From Blastocatellia bacterium AA13 (GTDB lineage Bacteria > Acidobacteriota > Blastocatellia > UBA7656): a stretch of DNA of 64,000 bases. Where the stretch lies: contig QHVH01000011.1 in assembly GCA_003222245.1 (NCBI GenBank), positions 1 through 64,000 on the forward strand, in the 5' to 3' direction. The notes beneath the pieces are model-generated. The model was not told the origin of the DNA. It searched no databases and saw only the letters and a list, made by a program, of their open reading frames with translations. Position 1 is the stretch's first letter. The number at the start of each line of letters is the position of its first letter. Shown here piece after piece: positions 54,344 to 61,032 of the stretch. A program made the translations under genes and the position numbers.

Positions 54344-55459
54344 ATGGAGTTTTCCGCCAGGCGATCAACACTGCTCAGAGAGATTAATCTCTTGCAGGGC
54401 GTTGTCGAAAAGAAGAACACGATTCCGATCCTGACCAATGTGCTTATAGAAGCCTCTCAGGAGTCCGGAATCAAGCTGGTTGCGACCGATCTCGATCTAA
54501 CTCTATACACAACCTGCGAAGCGGACGTAGTAAAACCAGGTGCGATCGTCTTGCAGGCGAAGAAGCTTTTCGACGTCGTGCGCAGTTTTCCGGACTCGGA
54601 CATAAAGGTATCCAGGGGCGCGGACGACTGGGTCACCATTGTGTGCGGTTCATCAAGGTTCCGGATGATCAGCCTGGCCAAAGAGCACTTTCCGTCAACT
54701 CCTCAATCGGTCTCGGACGGCTTTGGGATTAACGGCAAGGTGTTGCACAGCCTGATCGAACGCACGATTATGGCGATAACTCAGGAAGAATCGAGATACG
54801 CGTTAGGCGGTTCTCTCTTTTCGGTGTTTTCTGACAGGCTGGAAATGGCCGCGACCGACGGGCACAGACTGGCTCTAGCCGAAGCGCCGCTGGAAAGTAA
54901 TGACGGCGTCGAAAGCAAAGTGATAATACCTCGGAAGACTTTGACGATGCTGCTCCAGCTTACTTCCGCTTCTGACGACCCTGTCCGCTTCTCCAGGGAC
55001 GACAATCATATCTTCTTCGAAGTCGGTCATAGATTATTGACCTCCAGAATGCTGGCCGGACAATTTCCAAACTATGATTTGGTAATGCCGAAGAATAATG
55101 ACAAATCGGTTATCTTGCCGCGCGGCGAGCTGGCCCAGTCCATTAGGCGAGTGGCCTTGATGGCTGATGAGCGCAGCCACGGCATTCGCTTTGCGCTCAG
55201 CGACGGTACTCTTAATCTAACTTCGCAGACTCAGGATGTTGGAGAAGCAAACGAAGCGATTCAGACGGAGTATAAGGATGAGCCGGTGCAGATTGGATTC
55301 AACTCATCCTATTTGCTGGATTTCTTAAACGTGCTGGACTGCGAGACGGTGGTGATCGAGTTGAAGGAAGAGCAGAGCCCGGCGCTCCTGAAGCCAGGTG
55401 TAAATGAGGCAGGCGCCTCCTTTAAATACGTCGTGATGCCGATGCGCTTGAGCCATTGA
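54344..55459 (+). CDS. dnaN: DNA polymerase III beta sliding clamp
   Basis: A 371-residue DnaN. It starts MEFSARRSTLLREINLLQGV and contains NTIPILTNVLIEASQ, EMAATDGHRLALAEAPL, FPNYDLVMPKNND and the ending KYVVMPMRLSH, all typical of the three-domain clamp. It tethers the polymerase to DNA. It sits immediately after the origin, and GAGGGAGAGGGG before the ATG is a strong ribosome site. Confidence 0.97.
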   Translation: MEFSARRSTLLREINLLQGVVEKKNTIPILTNVLIEASQESGIKLVATDLDLTLYTTCEADVVKPGAIVLQAKKLFDVVRSFPDSDIKVSRGADDWVTIVCGSSRFRMISLAKEHFPSTPQSVSDGFGINGKVLHSLIERTIMAITQEESRYALGGSLFSVFSDRLEMAATDGHRLALAEAPLESNDGVESKVIIPRKTLTMLLQLTSASDDPVRFSRDDNHIFFEVGHRLLTSRMLAGQFPNYDLVMPKNNDKSVILPRGELAQSIRRVALMADERSHGIRFALSDGTLNLTSQTQDVGEANEAIQTEYKDEPVQIGFNSSYLLDFLNVLDCETVVIELKEEQSPALLKPGVNEAGASFKYVVMPMRLSH

Positions 55460-55503
55460 CCTGGTACCGAGACAGCGCGAGCGACTGGATGGACAGCTAT
55501 ATT

Positions 55504-56247
55504 ATGTCCAGAAACGAACCCGCAAAAATACTAATCGTCGACGACAGCGATGCCGTGAGAGCCAGCGTTAGCGGGTATCTCCGGGAGATGGACTATACGG
55601 TTATAGAAGCAACGGACGGTATACAGGGTCTGAAAAAGACTCTTTCTGAAAAACCGGATCTGCTGATCCTGGATGTCGTGATGCCGGGTATGGAAGGAAC
55701 TCGCTTATGTCAGATAATTCGAGAGCGCGGCATAAACACTCCGATCATTATGCTTACGGAGAAAATCAGCCTGGAAGATAAGGTGCTGGGTTTCTCATCT
55801 GGAGGCGACGATTATCTGGCGAAGCCGTTTAGCAAGGAGGAGCTCGAGTTAAGAATCAGGGCCTTGCTTCGAAGATCGGCGGATCGAAGTACGGGTTCCG
55901 GAGCTGGAAGTATTTCAGTCGGAGACATGGAGATAGACTTCGACCGGCATAAGGTCACCGAAGGCGGCCGCGACGTTGTTTTGACGCCGACTGAATTCCG
56001 GATTCTGGAGTTATTGGCATCCACCCCTGGAAGGGCATACTCGAGGCACGAGCTTCTGAACTATGTTTGGGACAGCGCCTTTGAAGGCTACAAGCGAAAC
56101 ATCGATCCACACGTAAATCGCCTGCGCAATAAATTGGAGCCAAATCCGAACCGGCCGACCTACATTCTCACGGTCTGGGGAATTGGGTACAAGCTCAACG
56201 ACGCCCTGCCGCCATCGTCCGATACAGCTCGACACAATTCAATTTGA
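55504..56247 (+). CDS. OmpR/PhoB-family response regulator
   Basis: About 247 residues. The receiver domain (ILIVDDSDAVRASVSGYL) has the phospho-aspartate in LLILDVVMPGMEG and the conserved lysine in DYLAKPFSKEEL. A winged-helix DNA-binding domain follows (VVLTPTEFRILELLASTPG, HVNRLRNKLEPNP, YILTVWGIGYKL). It lacks a neighbouring histidine kinase. Its position between dnaN and parAB is unusual. The start could also be ATG 55489. Confidence 0.88.
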   Translation: MSRNEPAKILIVDDSDAVRASVSGYLREMDYTVIEATDGIQGLKKTLSEKPDLLILDVVMPGMEGTRLCQIIRERGINTPIIMLTEKISLEDKVLGFSSGGDDYLAKPFSKEELELRIRALLRRSADRSTGSGAGSISVGDMEIDFDRHKVTEGGRDVVLTPTEFRILELLASTPGRAYSRHELLNYVWDSAFEGYKRNIDPHVNRLRNKLEPNPNRPTYILTVWGIGYKLNDALPPSSDTARHNSI

Positions 56248-56617
56248 TCGGAACCATCAGTCAAATCGATAGGTGACCGTTTTTTTATCTACCGGGGTTT
56301 CCAGCGCTCGTCTACTCTACTTTTGAGATAGTGGACTTTATCGGTTCGAGATGCGTGGAATTAGTTTAGGCACGGGCATTGCCAACATAGGAATCAAACA
56401 CACGACAGATGCACGTCAGGCCGCACGAGCTTTTCCTCTTTGCCTGCTAGCTTGTGCGGCCTACCTTTATGGCGAATTAATAAATCGACGGATCAAACCC
56501 AGCGCTTGTTTCACGTGAAACTCGCCGTTATCGCCGCGAATCGGCTGATTATCATTCCCAAGACCTCAGGAATACCTCAGGTTACCAAACTGGAATATTC
56601 ATGATATGTTAGCCGAA
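56248..56617 (+). other. 370-bp region between response regulator and parA, with parS
   Basis: It contains a T7 run (56279-56285), a 12-bp stem hairpin with 19-base loop (56419-56430 with 56450-56461, one GU pair), and the parS site annotated separately. No gene is seen. Confidence 0.6.
56507..56522. other. parS: parS partition site
   Basis: The 16-bp palindrome TGTTTCACGTGAAACT matches the bacterial parS consensus TGTTTCACGTGAAACA at 15 of 16 positions. It lies 95 bp upstream of parA and near oriC, as expected for ParB loading. Confidence 0.9.
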
Positions 56618-57400
56618 ATGGCGAGGGTCATCGCGATTGCAAATCAAAAGGGCGGAGTCGGCAAGACCACGACCGCGATTAATCTCGCAGCCAGCCTGGC
56701 ATTCGCGGAAGCTCGCGTCTTGGTGGTTGATGTAGACCCCCAGGCGAACAGCACTAGCGGATTTGGGTTGCGCGGTTCAGTCAGGCAAAGCGTCTATCAT
56801 TCTTTGGTCAACGGAAATCCATTAGGAGAAACGCTTCTCGACACGGAACTGCCGAATCTCAAGATCGCGCCTTCTGAAAAAAGCCTAGTGGCCGCCGAGA
56901 TAGAGCTGGTGGACCTGCCGAATCGCGAGTTCCTCCTGAAGAAACAGCTCCAGTCTCTTTTGAACGAATTCGATTACGTTCTTATAGATTGTCCTCCGAG
57001 CCTCGGCATGTTGACTTTGAATGCGCTCGCGGCCGCAAATTCCGTGTTGGTGCCGATACAGTGCGAGTACTTTGCCCTGGAGGGTGTGACCGAACTCTGG
57101 GATACGCTGGTTCGAGTTAGGAGAACCTTTAATCCCACTCTCGCCATTGAAGGATTCCTTTTGACGATGTACGACGAGAGGACTAACCTCTCCAACCAGG
57201 TTGTTTCCGATCTGCGCGACTTCCTGGGCAATCAAGTTTTTTCGACCATAATACCCAGAAATGTTCGTTTGGCTGAGGCGCCAAGCTTCGGGAAACCGGT
57301 TGTCCTCTACGATATCAAATCGAAAGGCGCTGAGAGTTACCTGAGACTGGCAAGGGAGGTAATAGAAAATGTCAAGAAAGGCGTTGGGCAGGGGACTTAA
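56618..57400 (+). CDS. parA: Chromosome partitioning ATPase ParA
   Basis: About 260 residues. Deviant Walker A motif is IANQKGGVGKTTTAINLAAS, followed by VVDVDPQANSTSGFG and VLIDCPPSLGMLTLNAL, typical of ParA/Soj. It forms dynamic complexes with ParB to segregate the origin. The ATG at 56618 puts MARVIAIANQKGG at the start as in other ParA proteins; ATG 56606 is also possible. The parB gene starts inside the end of this gene (overlap 32 bp). Confidence 0.95.
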   Translation: MARVIAIANQKGGVGKTTTAINLAASLAFAEARVLVVDVDPQANSTSGFGLRGSVRQSVYHSLVNGNPLGETLLDTELPNLKIAPSEKSLVAAEIELVDLPNREFLLKKQLQSLLNEFDYVLIDCPPSLGMLTLNALAAANSVLVPIQCEYFALEGVTELWDTLVRVRRTFNPTLAIEGFLLTMYDERTNLSNQVVSDLRDFLGNQVFSTIIPRNVRLAEAPSFGKPVVLYDIKSKGAESYLRLAREVIENVKKGVGQGT

Positions 57401-58232
57401 CGCGTTGTTTAATCAAGTTGAATCGCTCGATCAGGATCTCAGGGAACTCGACGTCTCCCAAATCGAACCAAATGAGGCACAACCCAGGCACGTTTTCGAT
57501 GACGAGAAGCTGAAGGAGCTGGTTCTCTCGATCAAATCAAACGGCATTATCCAGCCGATAGTCGTCAGAAAAAGCGGAGACGCTTTTCAAATTGTAGCCG
57601 GCGAGCGTAGATGGAGGGCCGCCAAGCTGGCCGGCTTGCAGCGGGTGCCGTGCATAATAAAGGAAATCTCCGATGATAATGTCCTCGAAGTCTCGCTGAT
57701 CGAGAACCTCCAACGCGAAGAGCTGAACCCCATTGAAGAAGCATCCGCTTACAAACGGCTCGTAGAACAGTTGAAACTGACGCACGAGGAGATCGCTCGC
57801 AGGATCGGCAAGGATCGAACTTCCGTCGCAAACGCAATAAGGCTGCTAAAACTCCCATCGGAAGTACAGGAAATGCTCGAGAGCGGGCGCATATCGATGG
57901 GCCACGCCCGAGCAATACTCGCCGTTGAATCGCCAAAACATCAGGTTTCGCTGGCCGAAACCGTCGAGGCGCGAGCATTGTCCGTCAGAGAAGTCGAGGG
58001 CATAGTTCAAAAGGGAAAGGGCGGCAAGCCCAGGCAACAAGCGGCTCCGAACTCAACGGCTGTACGCGAGCAAGCGAATATCTCAGCGGCGGAAGCGAAG
58101 CTGGCTAAAAGACTCAATGCCCCGGTTTCTATTAATTTCAAGAGCCGCGGAGGCTCCATCCAAATCCGGTTTTCGTCCGCTGCGGATCTGTCGAGACTGT
58201 ACGATTTGCTTATGCAGCGCGGCAGCAAATAG
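57369..58232 (+). CDS. parB: Chromosome partitioning protein ParB
   Basis: A 287-residue ParB. It begins SRKALGRGLNALF. The ParB/Srx CTPase domain has IVAGERRWRAAKLAGL and VSLIENLQREELNPIEEA, and the HTH region is LTHEEIARRIGKDRTSVANA followed by GRISMGHARAILAVE. A C-terminal dimerisation tail follows (GSIQIRFSSAADLSRLYDLL). It spreads from parS, which is located upstream of parA in this window. It converges with the TPR gene. Confidence 0.95.
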   Translation: MSRKALGRGLNALFNQVESLDQDLRELDVSQIEPNEAQPRHVFDDEKLKELVLSIKSNGIIQPIVVRKSGDAFQIVAGERRWRAAKLAGLQRVPCIIKEISDDNVLEVSLIENLQREELNPIEEASAYKRLVEQLKLTHEEIARRIGKDRTSVANAIRLLKLPSEVQEMLESGRISMGHARAILAVESPKHQVSLAETVEARALSVREVEGIVQKGKGGKPRQQAAPNSTAVREQANISAAEAKLAKRLNAPVSINFKSRGGSIQIRFSSAADLSRLYDLLMQRGSK

Positions 58233-58238
58233 CCGCCT

Positions 58239-59897
58239 TCACTTTGAGAGATAGCCGCGAGCCTCTTTTATTTCCACCAGATTATCGTCGGCTTGCTGCC
58301 ACTGCTTGAGAAGCTTCGAGTAAATACTCCTCGCTTCTTCGCGGTTTCCAGCCTGTGCTTCGGCGCGGGCCAGACCTAAAAGCGAGCGGGCCCTGTTCGG
58401 CTGGCGCAGTAGGCAGTGTCGAAACTGTTCGGCAGCTTCCTTTGTCCGTTGCGCTCGCAGCAGGATCTCTCCATATAGCTCATGAGAAGGCTTTATCAAA
58501 GTCGGCGGCCCTGACGGAGGAGACATGTTCTCCTCGATACCACAGGCCTTTTTCATTGAATCAATAGCCTCGTTCATCCGTCCGTGAACAGCCGCGGCGA
58601 CCGCGGTTAACTCAAGCGCGTAGATTCGCCGAGCCGGTGAAGCGCCTTCCCCCGCGGAAGCAATCGCTATGTCGGCAGAGTTCTTCGCGAGACCGGCAAG
58701 CGATCGAACAAAAACCGGAAGCGCATTGCCGGCGTCCGAACGGCGCGGGGTAGTCGCGGCGGCGGTCGGACCGTGTCCCGCGTGTTCTCCCATCATCGGA
58801 TCCTTCACGAGGTCTTTGGAGCCGCCCTCAAGTGCATCGTTCGAATAAGCTCCAAAGAGCGACGATGCCAGCTCCCACTGCTCGGTCTCGACTATAAGAG
58901 TCGCGGCCATTGTGGCGTAGTTATTCGCGTAGTAATTGGGTCTGAGGCGGTCCTCATCCTTCGATTCCGCCATCGTTTTCTGCATTGTGGCGAGCAATTG
59001 CCGGGCTGCTGATACTCTGCCCTGCTGAAGATACACGTACATAAGCCAGTGCAGGCTGTGGTAGTCCCGCGCGCTCAGCGATAGATGCTTTCGCTTTACC
59101 CACTCGTCTGACACCGTCCACGCGGACTCGTTTGACGCCGCCGCTTCCGGCCACATTCCTAGCTGTAGAAAGATGTGCGCCGGCATATGTCTCGCGTGAT
59201 GAGCGTCGGGTGCTATTTGGGCATATCGCCTCGCCGCCGGCAGCGCTAGAATGGCGTGCTCGGGATCATCAAACGCATGAATGATGTAATGAGCCGCGCC
59301 GGGGTGATCGGGATTCCTGGCGTATACATCCAGCGCGATTGCGCCAGCCAGCGCCTGAGCCCGGTATCCCTTGTCGCCTGGTCTCACGGCGCCCAAAAGC
59401 GAAAGCGCGTAAAAGGCCGCCGCTTCGAGATCATCAGGATAATTCGAATAGATCTTTTCCATCGCGGCGCAATATGCCATGTCGCGCGCCAGCTTGTCCC
59501 CTTCCCCATAAAGCGCCTTTACCGCGTTCAGGTAAGCGCGCTCGCGATCCGTGACCTTGACGTCGTCTCGAATCTTCTTAATGACCTGTTTGGCCGCCTC
59601 CGTATCCTGCTCTGACCAGAGCGGGTGATTCAGGGCCATGGACTCGCCCCAATAGCCCATCATAAAATTCGGGTCGGCTTTGGTGGACTGCCGGAATTCG
59701 TCCAATGCCTCCTCGAACCAGAAGGAGTGCAGCGCCGCTACGCCTCTTAGAAAATGGGTCTGCGAAGCCGATGACCCCGAGGTCTCAAAAGATATTTTCC
59801 CGAGAGCCGAAGCCCCCTGGCCCAAAGCCGCGGATGGGAGACATATCGCAATCAGCAGAGCAAGAGTGAATACGAGCCTTGATAGATGTTCTCTCAT
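58239..59897 (-). CDS. Exported TPR-repeat protein
   Basis: From ATG 59897, with GGAGG upstream, the 552-residue protein has a signal peptide (LVFTLALLIAICLPSAALG). It consists of helical TPR-like repeats (for example FWFEEALDEFRQSTKADPNF and LLGLARAEAQAGNREEARSI) and includes a conserved-looking middle part with HPGAAHYIIHAFDDPEHAIL and HHARHMPAHIFLQLGMWPEA, histidine-rich motifs seen in a family of large exported TPR proteins. No enzyme role is known to me. Convergent with parB, 6 bp apart. Confidence 0.82.
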   Translation of the reverse strand: MREHLSRLVFTLALLIAICLPSAALGQGASALGKISFETSGSSASQTHFLRGVAALHSFWFEEALDEFRQSTKADPNFMMGYWGESMALNHPLWSEQDTEAAKQVIKKIRDDVKVTDRERAYLNAVKALYGEGDKLARDMAYCAAMEKIYSNYPDDLEAAAFYALSLLGAVRPGDKGYRAQALAGAIALDVYARNPDHPGAAHYIIHAFDDPEHAILALPAARRYAQIAPDAHHARHMPAHIFLQLGMWPEAAASNESAWTVSDEWVKRKHLSLSARDYHSLHWLMYVYLQQGRVSAARQLLATMQKTMAESKDEDRLRPNYYANNYATMAATLIVETEQWELASSLFGAYSNDALEGGSKDLVKDPMMGEHAGHGPTAAATTPRRSDAGNALPVFVRSLAGLAKNSADIAIASAGEGASPARRIYALELTAVAAAVHGRMNEAIDSMKKACGIEENMSPPSGPPTLIKPSHELYGEILLRAQRTKEAAEQFRHCLLRQPNRARSLLGLARAEAQAGNREEARSIYSKLLKQWQQADDNLVEIKEARGYLSK

Positions 59898-60283
59898 TGA
59901 GACCTCCAGCGGAATCGACATTCTTGAAAGAGCCAAAATCCTATTCCCTCACCAACCGCAGCGCAAGCGCCAGTACCTTTTAAGCGCCGCTGCCTTTCAA
60001 GCGCTCCCCAACCTTAATGATAGCGGCGGAGCGCGCGAGAAGTAGGATAAATCTGCAAGGGCTAAGCCGAGCGGCATCCTCTTTCGTCGGTTGATCGGGG
60101 CGGCTAACGTCGCGGGCGGAGAAAACAGCGCCGCACTCTTCGATGTACTGGGCGATTCAAACACGTTTGCGCAGTTCGCATTGTGGAAAGGCGGTCCCAA
60201 TTCAAAATCCGGCGAAAGTCGCGAAGTCGCGTCCTCAAATTGACCTGATCTATGTGCTGCGTCTAGAATGACGGATTGAACGT
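59898..60283 (+). other. 386-bp intergenic region upstream of tRNA-Pro
   Basis: Apart from the ribosome site of the minus-strand TPR gene, no gene or clear structure is seen. Short open frames on both strands have atypical composition. It should contain the tRNA promoter. Confidence 0.35.
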
Positions 60284-60360
60284 CGGGGCGTGGCCTAGTC
60301 CGGTAAGGCGCTCGCTTTGGGAGCGAGAGATCACTGGTTCGAATCCAGTCGCCCCGACCA
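60284..60360 (+). tRNA. tRNA-Pro(TGG)
   Basis: A 77-nt cloverleaf: acceptor CGGGGCG pairs with CGCCCCG, D-arm GGCCTAGTCCGGTAAGGC, anticodon stem CTCGC/GCGAG with loop TTTGGGA (anticodon TGG), T-loop GTTCGAATC, encoded CCA end. Confidence 0.97.
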
Positions 60361-60501
60361 AAGACATCGGGCAGCAGAGATCAGCGGCCACAACTCAGAG
60401 GTAGAACTTGCGAGAGAGCCTGATCTTCTCAGGCTACAAACAACGGCCTCTCTGCCCAAGCACGAGAGCCTCTGATCGACATTGTCAACCGTTGTCATTA
60501 A

Positions 60502-60577
<76 letters not shown>

Positions 60578-60595
60578 AAGATTCAATTGATTACA

Positions 60596-60624
60596 GGCAG
60601 CTAAACGGCTGCCTTTTCTTTTTT
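60596..60624 (+). terminator. Terminator after tRNA-Arg(TCT)
   Basis: GGCAGC (60596-60601) pairs with GCTGCC (60608-60613), loop of six bases, followed by TTTTCTTTTTT. It ends the tRNA transcript. Confidence 0.85.
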
Positions 60625-60639
60625 GGTGTGCCCATGATG

Positions 60640-60790
60640 GGCCGCCCGTGCCGAAGAGCATCCTTTCGAGCTTGTCCGCGGCGGTTGCTGCATATTAGGT
60701 AGACGTGACTGTAGGTGTTCAGCGTCAGAGTGAGGGCTGGCGTGACCGTGAGTCGTTCGCTGACGAGCGTAGTACTCCGCTGGCCGCCGA
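60640..60790 (-). pseudogene. Decayed tyrosine integrase, C-terminal remnant
   Basis: Translating the minus strand across frames recovers pieces of a phage-type integrase C-terminus in the right order: VSERL, then GHASP in another frame, then TLNTYSHV (the catalytic tyrosine codon at 60711-60713), then AATAADKLERMLFG in a third frame. Frame changes between the pieces and a stop codon show it is broken. The C-terminal end points at the tRNA-Arg 3' end, the usual layout of an integrase next to its attachment site. Nothing of the N-terminal domains is recognised. Confidence 0.75.
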
Positions 60791-61032
60791 CCCCGGCGCA
60801 ACCGATCTTTTGATCTTCCTCCAAAATCTTCCTCGGGTCCGATTGCAAAACAACGATTCAAGGCCATATAATCGGCTTCGCAGTTTAGTTCAACAGGCTC
60901 TTTGCGTTGCGTTAGCGCCGAATCAACGCCCTCATACCCGTCGCAATTCTGCGCGATGGCGAACCACGCAGAGAACCATTTACGTTCAACCAACGAATCT
61001 AGTGCTGTTTCACAGGAAGATAACTTAAGGTT

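Noticed and set aside
60705..61028. Plus-strand 107-codon frame after tRNA-Arg
   Set aside because: It runs opposite to the integrase remnant, has no family pattern and ends just before the helicase gene; best seen as noise in decayed DNA.
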